A stretch of DNA of 64,000 nt from Labilibaculum manganireducens. GTDB lineage: Bacteria > Bacteroidota > Bacteroidia > Bacteroidales > Marinifilaceae. The position numbers and the translations under genes are program-made. This document shows, piece after piece, positions 8,006 through 16,366 of the stretch (positions are counted from its first letter, which is position 1; every line of letters begins with the position of its first letter). The stretch covers positions 62,001 through 126,000 of the forward strand of contig NZ_MVDE01000002.1 in NCBI RefSeq assembly GCF_002843385.1, written 5' to 3'. The notes under the pieces are model-generated. The model saw only the letters and a list, made by a program, of their open reading frames with translations, made no database searches and was not told the DNA's origin.

Positions 8006-9385
8006 ATGTATGTGTCGCCAATTCGTGAACCATTAATCACGGGGAAAAAAACGTATCAAAAGATTACCGACGAAATTTCTGCTCCAATTGAAGGAAAGGC
8101 GGGGAAGGCTTGGTATGCTGGAATTGCAATTACTTTATCGGCCTTGTTTTTCGGCTTAGCCATGATGGGTTGGACCATTTGGCAGGGAATCGGAACGTGG
8201 GGATTGAACAAAACCATAGGATGGGGTTGGGGAATTACCAATTTTGTGTGGTGGGTAGGAATCGGTCATGCAGGCACGTTTATTTCAGCCATTCTATTAT
8301 TGTTTCGCCAAAAATGGAGAACAAGTATCAATCGGTCTGCCGAGGCAATGACTCTTTTTGCTGTAATGTGTGCCGGTTTGTTTCCCTTAATTCATATGGG
8401 CCGTCCGCTGCTGGGTTTCTTTGTGTTTCCTTATCCAAATACGCGTGGTCTTTGGGTAAATTTCAACTCACCACTGCTGTGGGATGTATTTGCAATCAGT
8501 ACTTATTTTAGTGTTTCTCTTTTGTTTTGGTATGTTGGTTTAATACCTGATATCGGAACCATCCGCGACAAAGTGAAATCGAAATTTAAGAAAGCGGTTT
8601 ACGGATTTTTAAGTTTTGGATGGACAGGATCTGCCAGACACTGGAGCAGGCACGAAACCATGAGTTTGGTACTGGCAGGATTGGCTGCACCGCTTGTACT
8701 TTCGGTTCACAGTATTGTAAGTGCCGATTTTGCAACTTCGATAATTCCGGGATGGCACACAACAATTTTCCCGCCCTATTTTGTTTCCGGAGCCATATTT
8801 TCTGGCTTTGCGATGGTGCTCACACTATTAATCATTACACGGAAAGTACTAAATCTGGAAAGCTACATTACGGTTGGGCATGTTGAATCGATGAATAAAA
8901 TTATTATCGCAACCGGATCTATTGTGGGGATTGCCTACATCACCGAACTATTTATTGCCTGGTATTCGGGCGTGGAATATGAGCAGTATGCATTTCTGAA
9001 CCGGGCAACCGGGCCTTATTGGTGGGCCTACGCAATCATGATGACCTGTAATGTGATTTCGCCCCAACTGCTTTGGTTCAAAAAACTGAGACGGAATCTG
9101 GCATTTACCTTTGTTCTTTCCATTTTCATCAACATTGGTATGTGGTTCGAACGGTTTGTAATTATCGTAACCTCTTTGCACCGCGATTATCTGCCGTCAA
9201 GTTGGTCGATGTACAGTCCGACTATTGTGGAAGTAGGAATATTTATCGGAACATTAGGTTTGTTTTTTACTTGTTTCCTGCTGTTTATTCGGGTATTCCC
9301 GGTAATTGCAATTGCCGAGGTGAAGACTGTAATGAAAAGTTCAGGAGAGAAATTTATAAATATGGATAAAAACGAATCATCATGA
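8006..9385 (+). CDS. actC: ACIII subunit ActC, NrfD-like quinol-binding membrane protein
   Basis: A 459-residue polytopic membrane protein of the NrfD/PsrC family, with about ten hydrophobic helices (for example residues 37-57, 70-95, 117-134 and 153-173). In ACIII it anchors ActB and forms the quinol site. It starts 10 bp after the actB stop. Its own stop (TGA, 9383-9385) overlaps the ATG that opens repeat-element copy 1, so the repeat follows without any spacer. Confidence 0.92.
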   Translation: MYVSPIREPLITGKKTYQKITDEISAPIEGKAGKAWYAGIAITLSALFFGLAMMGWTIWQGIGTWGLNKTIGWGWGITNFVWWVGIGHAGTFISAILLLFRQKWRTSINRSAEAMTLFAVMCAGLFPLIHMGRPLLGFFVFPYPNTRGLWVNFNSPLLWDVFAISTYFSVSLLFWYVGLIPDIGTIRDKVKSKFKKAVYGFLSFGWTGSARHWSRHETMSLVLAGLAAPLVLSVHSIVSADFATSIIPGWHTTIFPPYFVSGAIFSGFAMVLTLLIITRKVLNLESYITVGHVESMNKIIIATGSIVGIAYITELFIAWYSGVEYEQYAFLNRATGPYWWAYAIMMTCNVISPQLLWFKKLRRNLAFTFVLSIFINIGMWFERFVIIVTSLHRDYLPSSWSMYSPTIVEVGIFIGTLGLFFTCFLLFIRVFPVIAIAEVKTVMKSSGEKFINMDKNESS

Positions 9386-9491
9386 AACGTCCATGTATAA
9401 AGCTTTCCGCACAGGGAGATGATTATTTGGCGAGTTCTCCCGAAACAAGTTCGGGACAGGCTATATGGCAAAAACTTAAAATTATGAACAG
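9382..9491 (+). repeat. Intergenic leader element, copy 1 (with palindrome)
   Basis: This 110-bp unit begins ATGAAACGTCCATGTATAAA and ends ...AAAATTATGAACAG immediately before copy 2. It is the first of five copies in the window, all oriented toward the downstream gene. It contains the 19-bp block TCCCGAAACAAGTTCGGGA (9438-9456), a 7-bp stem with a 5-nt loop, also present in copies 4 and 5 and absent from copies 2 and 3. This copy is open as a 37-codon frame (9382-9495) whose stop overlaps the ATG of copy 2. The function is unknown. Confidence 0.85.
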
Positions 9492-9580
9492 ATGAAACGT
9501 CCATTTATAAAGCTTTCTACACACAGGGAGATGATTGTATGGTAAGTTCCATCTGACAACTGCATAAAAATTATAAACAG
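9492..9580 (+). repeat. Intergenic leader element, copy 2 (no palindrome)
   Basis: This 89-bp unit directly follows copy 1 and ends exactly at the actD start codon. It shares ATGAAACGTCCAT-TATAAAGCTTTC, the ACACAGGG-GATGATT block, GTAAGTTC and the final AAAATTATAAACAG with the other copies. It lacks the 19-bp palindrome, which makes the palindrome look like a later insertion at the GAGTTC/GTAAGTTC position. The small frame from its ATG stops after 17 codons. Confidence 0.85.
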
Positions 9581-10102
9581 ATGAAAAGATATATTTCAGC
9601 CTATTTTGAAGATGAGGAGAATCTTCTCCGCGCGACTAGGGAATTGCGGGCTCAGGATGTTTCCATTCAGGATGTTTTAACTCCTTTCCCGGTTCATGGC
9701 TTGGATCATGCATTGGGATTCAAACGATCAAATTTGCCAACTGTGGCATTTATTTGCGGGGGAATAGGTCTGGCCGTAGCTTTTGGCTTTCAAACCTGGG
9801 CTTTTACGGTTGATTATCCCTTATTTATTGGAGGAAAGCCTCATTTCGCGATTCCTTCCTTTATCCCGATCACTTTTGAACTGACGGTTTTGTTTGCCTC
9901 TTTTGGAATGGCAGCAGCATTCTTTATTCGTTCGAAACTCGGACCCGGAGCGAACAATGTGATTCACGACGAACGAAGTACCAACGATCGTTTTGTGATT
10001 ATAGTAGATCTGGATGAGGCAGGCAGTCAGGATGCTGTTGTGAAAGGCATTTTGGAGAAGGAAGACGCAATGAACATACAAGTTAAGGAGATTGAATTGT
10101 AA
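9581..10102 (+). CDS. actD: ACIII subunit ActD (DUF3341)
   Basis: A 173-residue membrane subunit of ACIII. Residues 1-40 form the typical N-terminal domain (DEENLLRATRELR, TPFPVHGLD), followed by two helices at about 53-75 and 92-116 and a short C-terminal soluble tail. In other ACIII operons actD directly follows actC. Here two copies of the leader element lie between them, and the second ends at the actD ATG, so the element supplies the sequence where a ribosome would bind. Confidence 0.9.
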   Translation: MKRYISAYFEDEENLLRATRELRAQDVSIQDVLTPFPVHGLDHALGFKRSNLPTVAFICGGIGLAVAFGFQTWAFTVDYPLFIGGKPHFAIPSFIPITFELTVLFASFGMAAAFFIRSKLGPGANNVIHDERSTNDRFVIIVDLDEAGSQDAVVKGILEKEDAMNIQVKEIEL

Positions 10103-10116
10103 ACCGCATAAACCAT

Positions 10117-11286
10117 ATGGTGATGGACAAGAATTATACATTTTCCCGAAAAGCGCAAATTGCACTGCTTGCAGCAGGAGGATTCGGAATTCTATTGTTG
10201 CTGCTTGGGTATTTAATAGAAGCCCCCAACGGTCAGCGATTTTGGACAAATATTTTAATTAACAACCTGTTTTTCCTGTTCATTGCTTTGTTTGGAGGTG
10301 TTTTTCAGGCATTGCACAAAATAGCTTATTCCGGATGGCATACCGCATTGCAGCGTATTCCCGAGGCCTTCGCATCATTTCTGCCGGTATCAGCAATTTT
10401 AATGTTCCTTTTGTACTTCGGCATGCATGATATCTATCATTGGTCCCACGAGGGATTACACGATCCGGTATTGGAGGGGAAAGCTGCCTATTTAAATATC
10501 CCGTTCTTTTTCATCCGAATGGCGGTTTATTTTGGTGTTTGGATATGGCTGACGCGCTTGCTGCGAAAAAATTCCTTGCAGCAGGATTTATCTACAGATA
10601 TCAAATACTATAAAAAGGGAAAGTTACTGGGCGCATTATTTATGGTTTTCTTTGCCGTATCAAGTTCTGCCATGAGCTGGGATTGGTTAATGTCTATTGA
10701 TGCACATTGGTACAGTACCCTTTACGGATGGTTTATTTTTATTGGTCTTTTTGAGATTGGCATTGCTGCCATTGTCCTTTTTATCAGTTTTCTGAAATGG
10801 AAAGGCCATTTGGAATTTATCAACAAAGAACACATTCACGACATGGGAAAATACCTGTTTGCATTTAGTATATTTTGGATGTATTTGTGGTTCTCTCAGT
10901 ATCTGTTAATCTGGTACAGTCACATTCCTGAAGAAACGGCCTATTTTGCACCACGACTACACGATCATACCATTCTGTTTTTCACCATTTTGGTTCTTAA
11001 TTTTGTAATTCCATTTCTGGGATTAATGACCCGGAATTCGAAACGAAATTTAAAGTGGTTATCGATTATGGCGGTGATAGTCTTGATTGGGCAATGGTTG
11101 AATATCTATTTACTGGTAATTCCCGGAACAATCGGTAAAACTGCTCAAATTGGTTTAACGGAAATTGGATTTGTGTGTTTGTATCTGGGAGGCTTCTTGT
11201 TTGTCGTCTTAAGCTCTTTAGCCAAAGCGACGCTGTTAAGTAAAAATGATCCTTTACTCGAAGAAAGCTTTCATTACGAAACCTGA
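10117..11286 (+). CDS. actF: ACIII subunit ActF, polytopic membrane protein
   Basis: A 389-residue membrane protein with about ten helices. It matches the ActF type by MSWDWLMSIDAHWYSTLYGW, the HDIYHWSHE motif and a tail of the expected length. In ACIII, ActF is a second large membrane subunit related in fold to ActC and lies next to it in the membrane. It starts 14 bp after actD. In the ACIII operons I know, actE comes before actF. Here actF comes first and actE follows 25 bp later. Confidence 0.85.
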   Translation: MVMDKNYTFSRKAQIALLAAGGFGILLLLLGYLIEAPNGQRFWTNILINNLFFLFIALFGGVFQALHKIAYSGWHTALQRIPEAFASFLPVSAILMFLLYFGMHDIYHWSHEGLHDPVLEGKAAYLNIPFFFIRMAVYFGVWIWLTRLLRKNSLQQDLSTDIKYYKKGKLLGALFMVFFAVSSSAMSWDWLMSIDAHWYSTLYGWFIFIGLFEIGIAAIVLFISFLKWKGHLEFINKEHIHDMGKYLFAFSIFWMYLWFSQYLLIWYSHIPEETAYFAPRLHDHTILFFTILVLNFVIPFLGLMTRNSKRNLKWLSIMAVIVLIGQWLNIYLLVIPGTIGKTAQIGLTEIGFVCLYLGGFLFVVLSSLAKATLLSKNDPLLEESFHYET

Positions 11287-11311
11287 TTCATGACCCCAAA
11301 AAGAAATTGTT

Positions 11312-11878
11312 ATGCAAAAATTCGTATCCTGTTGTAGTGCTTTATTGGTAGTTGTGGTTTTGTTGGCATCCTGCGATAAAGACCGGAACCATCCGGGTTA
11401 TTCCTATTTCCCGGATATGGTACAATCGCGTGCTTTTGAACCTTATTCCGAGAATCCAAATTTTGAAGACGGTTCGAGTTTGCGTTTGCCGGCAGAGGGA
11501 ACTATTCCCAGAGAAATGATTCCTTACCATTTTGAAAAAACGCCGGAAGAAAGAATTTGGGCGGGCGAAAATATCTTTAATCTCAACGAAATGACCGCTG
11601 ATGATGTGCAGAGAGGAAAGAAACTTTTCGGGATTTACTGCATCCATTGTCATGGTGAGAAAGGCGATGGACAAGGATATCTGTTTACGAGCGGCAAATA
11701 TCCATTTCAGCCCAGAAGCTTGGTTACTGATGTGATGAAAACAACTCCCCGTGGCGAGATTTTCCATGTAATAACCGTTGGTTTTGGGGTTATGGGCGCT
11801 CATGGCGCTCAAATTAAGCAAGCCGACAGATGGAAAATTATTGAGTACATAAAAGTGGATCTGCAAGGACAAAAGTAG
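11312..11878 (+). CDS. actE: ACIII subunit ActE, monoheme cytochrome c lipoprotein
   Basis: A 188-residue periplasmic lipoprotein cytochrome, the electron exit subunit of ACIII. The lipobox is LLASC (Cys21). The conserved DMVQSRAFEPYSENP segment is typical of ActE. One CxxCH lies at residues 110-114 (CIHCH), with a likely Met ligand at 161 (GVMGAHG). It is the last gene of the act operon. The cox genes that often follow it are displaced: a defence island and repeats occupy the next 4.7 kb, and the cox operon lies on the other strand. Confidence 0.9.
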   Translation: MQKFVSCCSALLVVVVLLASCDKDRNHPGYSYFPDMVQSRAFEPYSENPNFEDGSSLRLPAEGTIPREMIPYHFEKTPEERIWAGENIFNLNEMTADDVQRGKKLFGIYCIHCHGEKGDGQGYLFTSGKYPFQPRSLVTDVMKTTPRGEIFHVITVGFGVMGAHGAQIKQADRWKIIEYIKVDLQGQK

Positions 11879-12007
11879 GGCGGGATCTTATGAATTAGCT
11901 TGAGATTTATTTTAGGAATAAGCACACTTGGTTTAGGCTGAGCACGCGAAGTGTTTAGTCGTGGGAGAGGTGCATCCCAACTATATTAGTCGGGACCATT
12001 TACTCGA

Positions 12008-12862
12008 TTATGCCTTCGTTCTTTTTTCTTGTATATATTTTTTAAATCTATCATCATTGATTAATGCAAGCTTCAAAACACACTTCCAATGATTGAAACC
12101 ATATGCTTTTTGATCGTTAATAATGTTTTGCTTGATCTCATCAAAAATGAAATCTATTGATAATTTATTGAGACCACATAAAATTAAATTTTCAATCTCA
12201 GAATAATCTTCATTTGCTTTTAGTCTCATTCTCTCCAATAAATAAAGCTTTTCGAAATGACTTTTTATTAATGCGAACGTGTCAACATTTATCTCATATT
12301 TATTAAAAAGAAAATATTCAAAGTCAATTTCATTATTATCATCAAATTCAAACTTTACAAAAAGGTATTGCTCATTGGGAAGATTATCTAAATACAAGTT
12401 TAGAAACAGTTTTATACCATTACTCTCTAAATATTTATTCTTGTATGAATTACATTGAGAACAACAGGGGAATAAATTTTTGGGATTTACAATGAATTCA
12501 GGAAACTCACCTTGTGGCAGAACATGATCTAAGGTATTAGCGCTATTAATTGTACAGTTTTGGCAAGTATATCGTATAGTCCTTTCTTGTAATTTCTCAA
12601 TATGACCTCTTACGTCGATTATTGTTTTGCTTTGAAAATTATAAAGACTTTGTAAATCGAGTTTAAACGGAATATAGAATTGACGCTTAGGAATATTTTC
12701 TATATCATTTTCACTAAAGTGTACATCGTAGTCTAAATAATCTTTACGCACATTATTTTCAATATGGATTAAATTTTCTTTCGAATCACTAGCATTCTTC
12801 CTTTTAACAGCATTTAAATGAACATCTATGGAATTATGAGGATAAGATTTAAGATTTTTCAT
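12008..12862 (-). CDS. ptuB: HNH endonuclease, PtuB-like (Septu-type defence)
   Basis: A 284-residue protein with an HNH nuclease domain in the middle: a zinc knuckle CQNC at 100-103, the catalytic LDHVLP (His113), NPKNL (Asn129) and CCSQCNSYK (133-141). The remainder is helical and AT-rich. Its start overlaps the end of the ATPase gene by 14 bp, so the two are one operon. The pairing of a RecF/OLD-like ATPase with a small HNH nuclease of this kind is the Septu (PtuA-PtuB) anti-phage arrangement, also found attached to some retrons. No reverse transcriptase is present here. Confidence 0.75.
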   Translation of the reverse strand: MKNLKSYPHNSIDVHLNAVKRKNASDSKENLIHIENNVRKDYLDYDVHFSENDIENIPKRQFYIPFKLDLQSLYNFQSKTIIDVRGHIEKLQERTIRYTCQNCTINSANTLDHVLPQGEFPEFIVNPKNLFPCCSQCNSYKNKYLESNGIKLFLNLYLDNLPNEQYLFVKFEFDDNNEIDFEYFLFNKYEINVDTFALIKSHFEKLYLLERMRLKANEDYSEIENLILCGLNKLSIDFIFDEIKQNIINDQKAYGFNHWKCVLKLALINDDRFKKYIQEKRTKA

Positions 12863-14753
12863 GTTTTTGTTGAATTAATGCTTTAATAAATAACCTCAGA
12901 TTTAGACTAATAGGCACATCATCAGATTCTATATGAGAAATAATGTCTTCAAATGACTTACCACTTGAGATCATATCTTTTAATAATGACGTATGATATT
13001 TATCAACTTCTCTACGACCAAATACTTCTTCAGTTATAACAGTTAGGTTCTCACCAAATGATTCCTGTTCAAGATGTCTAATTTGAGCTATGGATTCATT
13101 TCTTTCAATTATAATTACATTTCGAGATGGTATCTCCTGAACAACTAATGGTGAATGTGTTCCTATTATACAAAATGATTCAAATTTTTCAGTCAATTTA
13201 AAAATTGTATTCATTAATTGACTTATAGCATTAGGATGTAAATGTGTTTCTGGTTCATCAAAAAGAATCAATGAGTTTAATCTGATCTGTGCAATAACTT
13301 CAGTTAACACAAATAATAGGATATTCTGACCAGAACTTAATTGCCTATAAAATATTGAAAAATTAGAAACATTGAATTCGTGAGTATCTTCGAATGCTAA
13401 ATCTAACATGTCTACCGTAAGAAATGATTTTAATATTCTGTACCAAATTGTATCTAAATCTCTTTCATTTATAATATTTACTGATTCTAAAAAACGTTGT
13501 TTAAGTTCTTCTTCAGTTAACCAAATCCCATCGCTTTTCTTTAGTCCACAGTAAGAATAATTGTATGCAAGATTAGCTTCTGGTAATTTGAAATGATCAA
13601 AAAAGCTATAAGAAATTGTAAATATTTTAGCAAATAAAGGTTTGTGTGGGCTTATATTTTTAGGTTCAGTAAGTGATAATTCGTTTGCTAACTCGGTAAG
13701 AAACGTAGTTTTACCGGAACCATTTTTTCCAATTAGTGCGTAAACTCTATTTGTATTCCAAGGGTTATCATCTTCAAAGTGAAAACTTAAATCAATACTA
13801 TTCGTTGCATATGGAAGAGTAATGTCATAAGTGAATTTATATCTATCTTTTATATCAATACCTGCTATTGAAAATCTAACAGTACGTAATATTTTTTCTG
13901 CAGTGTTGACTCTAATTAAAGATTTAACAAAACCTCTCTCTTCTTCAAACTCTTCAGCAATTTTCGGAAATAATGCTGAATCACGCAATGCAAGAAATAC
14001 ACTTTGATATTGATTACCTATAGTCTTCTGTAAATTTGAGTAGTAATTAAATGACTGGCCTAAGGAACAAAAATCTTTAGATAATGTATAAAATTTTTCA
14101 GATAAATGTTCGTTAGTAATCATTTCACCTTTTTTGTGAATCTTAACTTCACCAATCCTAATTGATGATCTATCATCTGCACAATAATCAAGATAAAATT
14201 GACTATAATAGTCATAATCATTCCAAAAACCATTATCTAATACAAAACAAGGAAATGTTTTCTCTTTTTGGAAACTTGATAAATAAAAAGGGATAGAATT
14301 CTCCTTAATATCTACAGGTAAACCTATTGTATCTAGGCCTTCTTTAATTTTATAAACTGGAAGATTCTCAAAATAATCAGATATAACTAATTTAAGAGTT
14401 GCTCTAGATAAAATGTAATTTAAATTTCCAACATATAATTCGATATCATCTTTGTCAATACGAACTTCAGGAGATACAACTAATTCTAGAAATGAAATAA
14501 AGTACATTTCATCATCATCAATTAACCGAAATCTGTCAATAAAAGTTTCTTCCAATGTCCAATCATCATTATTTACTAAATGCTGGTAGGCATCACCCTT
14601 AGCGTCTTTATAACGAGAATCTTCTGAAGGCATAGAACGTAAGTCCCATATTTTTTCTAGAAAATTTATAATTCTATCATCATAATTACCCAAAAAGGTG
14701 GGTAGACTCAATACTTTATCGAATGTTTGTTTCTTTATATGTTTTGGTATCAT
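12849..14753 (-). CDS. ptuA: ABC/OLD-like ATPase, PtuA-like (Septu-type defence)
   Basis: A 634-residue SMC/RecF-type ATPase. Walker A is GKNGSGKTT (342-350), the ABC signature LSSGQ (472-476), Walker B LILFDEPETHLHP (495-507) and the H-loop THS (532-534). About 340 residues precede the ATPase core, longer than in simple OLD-type ATPases. The first 100 residues may resemble the N-terminal domains of AbiJ-type abortive-infection proteins, which is a weak impression. The gene is visibly more AT-rich than the flanking respiratory genes, consistent with horizontal acquisition. It is cotranscribed with the HNH gene. Confidence 0.75.
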   Translation of the reverse strand: MIPKHIKKQTFDKVLSLPTFLGNYDDRIINFLEKIWDLRSMPSEDSRYKDAKGDAYQHLVNNDDWTLEETFIDRFRLIDDDEMYFISFLELVVSPEVRIDKDDIELYVGNLNYILSRATLKLVISDYFENLPVYKIKEGLDTIGLPVDIKENSIPFYLSSFQKEKTFPCFVLDNGFWNDYDYYSQFYLDYCADDRSSIRIGEVKIHKKGEMITNEHLSEKFYTLSKDFCSLGQSFNYYSNLQKTIGNQYQSVFLALRDSALFPKIAEEFEEERGFVKSLIRVNTAEKILRTVRFSIAGIDIKDRYKFTYDITLPYATNSIDLSFHFEDDNPWNTNRVYALIGKNGSGKTTFLTELANELSLTEPKNISPHKPLFAKIFTISYSFFDHFKLPEANLAYNYSYCGLKKSDGIWLTEEELKQRFLESVNIINERDLDTIWYRILKSFLTVDMLDLAFEDTHEFNVSNFSIFYRQLSSGQNILLFVLTEVIAQIRLNSLILFDEPETHLHPNAISQLMNTIFKLTEKFESFCIIGTHSPLVVQEIPSRNVIIIERNESIAQIRHLEQESFGENLTVITEEVFGRREVDKYHTSLLKDMISSGKSFEDIISHIESDDVPISLNLRLFIKALIQQKHEKS

Positions 14754-15229
14754 TTATTATTTTGAATTTCTAATGGCAATCAAATTCTGCGTGAATGACA
14801 TTATTTTGGCTCATATTATTTACAATTAATACTTATTCACCTTTCCCCTAGAATGAGGCATAACGTTTTTGAATGTCTATGTACATTTATATTTCTTTTA
14901 TCGATCTTAATACATCTCATCGGTAAAAGCTTTACTAAAGTAGTAAATCGAACTGATGATTCAGGCTGTCAAAGCTGCCAACTTGCAGGCCTAAAGAATA
15001 ATTGCCTAAAAAAGGCTTTTTTATCTGGGGCGAGAATCAAAAAGGGAACTGCTTTTTCCTATTTGCTTTGTGTTGTTTCAGCATCTTGCGGTATTATTTA
15101 TTTTATGTGACTAAAGCCTGTTTATTACTTTTATAATATCAGTTGCTTAAAAGCAACAGCAATAGATGTTTTGCATTTGTTTGATTTCACTTCTTCAATC
15201 ATTTGTATTTTCAATTATCAGTTGCCTGA

Positions 15230-15310
15230 AACTCTGTCAGGTCTATCGACTCTGACAGGTTATTTTAAGTAAATGAAATCCTGACAGAGTCCGAAGGTCC
15301 TGTCAGAGTT
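15230..15310. repeat. Clustered direct and inverted 11-bp repeats (ACTCTGACAGG type)
   Basis: Two related words, ACTCTGTCAGG (15231-15241) and ACTCTGACAGG (15249-15259), are followed by their complements CCTGACAGAGT (15280-15290) and CCTGTCAGAGTT (15299-15310). They can form two nested hairpins. From memory, similar words occur as dispersed intergenic repeats in Bacteroidota genomes. A second copy was not found in this window. Confidence 0.6.
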
Positions 15311-15474
15311 GAATTTGAAAAAAGCAAAGCAATAGATGCTGAACTTTTCTCTTTTAATCAGCAAAAGCTTTGTATTTTTTTATCTATTGCAGTTTGGCTT
15401 TAGGCCACTGAAATTAAAATAATCCAGAGACTGATTTGTTTTTGTATTTATTGAGTTTTCAAAATTTCATTTCG

Positions 15475-15871
15475 TGCTTTCACTAAATAGTTATAGAGTG
15501 AAAACTCAAGTTTTCATGCTTTCACTAAATAGTTATTGAGTGAAAGCTCAAGTTTTCATGCTTTCACTAAATAGTCATGGGGTTAAAACTCAAGTTTTCG
15601 TACTTTCACTAAATAGTTATAGAGTGAAAACTCAAGTTTTTAGGCTTTGTACTCAGTACATTGAGTCAAAACCCAAGTTTTTAGGCTTTGTACTCAGTAC
15701 ATTGAGTCAAAACCCAAGTTTTTAAGCTTTGTACTGAGTACATTGAGTCAAAACCCAGGTTTTTAAGCTTTGTACTGAGTACATTGTGTCAAAACTGAGG
15801 TTTTCAGGCTTTGCTACAATTAGCATGGGGCAAAAACTCAATTTTTCATGCTTTCCCTAAATGGGTAAAAG
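15475..15871. repeat. Tandem array of nine 41-42 bp units plus a partial tenth, with covarying stems
   Basis: Units 1-4 are 42 bp (15475-15642), units 5-8 are 41 bp (15643-15806), unit 9 is 42 bp (15807-15848) and a partial unit 10 ends at 15871. Most units hold two dyads. The first is TTTCACT with AGTGAAA in unit types 1, 2 and 4. In units 5 and 6 both arms change together to TTTG-ACTCA with TGAGTCAAA, and in unit 9 to TTTGC with GCAAA. The second is GAAAACT-CA-AGTTTTC or the AAAAC/GTTTT equivalent. Paired changes in both arms suggest that structure, not just sequence, is maintained. There are no spacers, so this is not a CRISPR array. Confidence 0.85.
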
Positions 15872-15904
15872 AAAAAACATCTTTGTCCTCAAAGATGTTT
15901 TTGT
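15872..15904 (-). terminator. Intrinsic terminator after the HMA lipoprotein gene
   Basis: AAAACATCTTTG (15874-15885), a TCCT loop and CAAAGATGTTTT (15890-15901) form a perfect 12-bp stem ending 27 bp before the stop of the minus-strand HMA gene. The minus-strand transcript continues into a U-rich tail. Confidence 0.75.
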
Positions 15905-15928
15905 AATACAGATTCGCAGCATCTTATT

Positions 15929-16246
15929 TTACTTCTCAACACTATAGCCAATGGCTTCAATTTGCTGGGCTATTTCTTCATGGGTAACTTTATCTTTTTC
16001 CACCTTAATGGTAACCTTATTGTTTGTATGGGAAGCTTCCACTTCAACAACACCATCAATTTGTTTCAAACCATTTTTAATTGTGTTTTCGCAGCCCGTG
16101 CAGGTCATCCCGGTTACGGTTAGTTCCATTGTTTCATAGTCAACAACTTGTGTTGTTTCTGTTTTTGTACTCTCTGCTTTTTTAGTATTCGACTGACAAG
16201 CAGTTAAAAAACCAACTGCAAATACTACTATTAGAATTTTTCTCAT
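15929..16246 (-). CDS. HMA-domain lipoprotein, probable copper-binding protein
   Basis: A 105-residue protein with a lipoprotein signal (FLTAC, Cys17), a Thr/Lys-rich linker and a complete heavy-metal-associated domain. GMTCTGC carries the CxxC metal ligands at 49 and 52, and a typical VTHEEIAQQIEAIGYSVEK C-terminus closes the fold. The anchored form suggests periplasmic or outer-envelope copper or another soft-metal capture, not cytoplasmic delivery. It lies upstream of the ctaB/cox operon on the map, and copper supply for the oxidase is a reasonable guess. It has its own terminator. Confidence 0.85.
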   Translation of the reverse strand: MRKILIVVFAVGFLTACQSNTKKAESTKTETTQVVDYETMELTVTGMTCTGCENTIKNGLKQIDGVVEVEASHTNNKVTIKVEKDKVTHEEIAQQIEAIGYSVEK

Positions 16247-16366
16247 TTTAACAGGGTTTAGTTGAATTGTAAATATAAAAAGGATTGATGTAAATGTCTA
16301 GTTTATAGGTTGCGATAACAATAATGGGGCTGTAGTTTTGCATAGCTGTGTTTTTAGTTTCTGATT

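Larger units (their letters stand above)
14754..15928. other. Long repeat-rich intergenic region
   Basis: About 1.2 kb without a convincing gene. It holds, in order, the upstream region of the Septu-like operon, a cluster of 11-bp direct and inverted ACTCTGACAGG-type repeats (15230-15310), a tandem array of 41-42 bp units (15475-15871) and the terminator of the HMA lipoprotein gene. An 85-codon plus-strand frame at 14853-15110 has no recognisable features and is not called. Confidence 0.7.

Noticed and set aside
12008-14753. Retron-associated PtuAB
   Set aside because: No reverse transcriptase or msr-msd-like structure was found beside the pair. The covarying array upstream does not resemble a retron RNA.
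14853-15110. 85-codon plus-strand frame with one hydrophobic segment and several Cys
   Set aside because: It has no family resemblance, no clear ribosome site and AT-rich composition typical of the spacer. A chance frame is more likely, though a small membrane protein cannot be excluded.
15540-15725. 61-codon frame inside the 41-42 bp tandem array (VKTQVF-type 14-residue repeats)
   Set aside because: It exists only because 42 bp is a multiple of three. It breaks when units change to 41 bp, and the covariation fits structure and not coding.
15475-15871. Possible CRISPR array
   Set aside because: The units are directly contiguous without unique spacers, and no cas gene is in the window.
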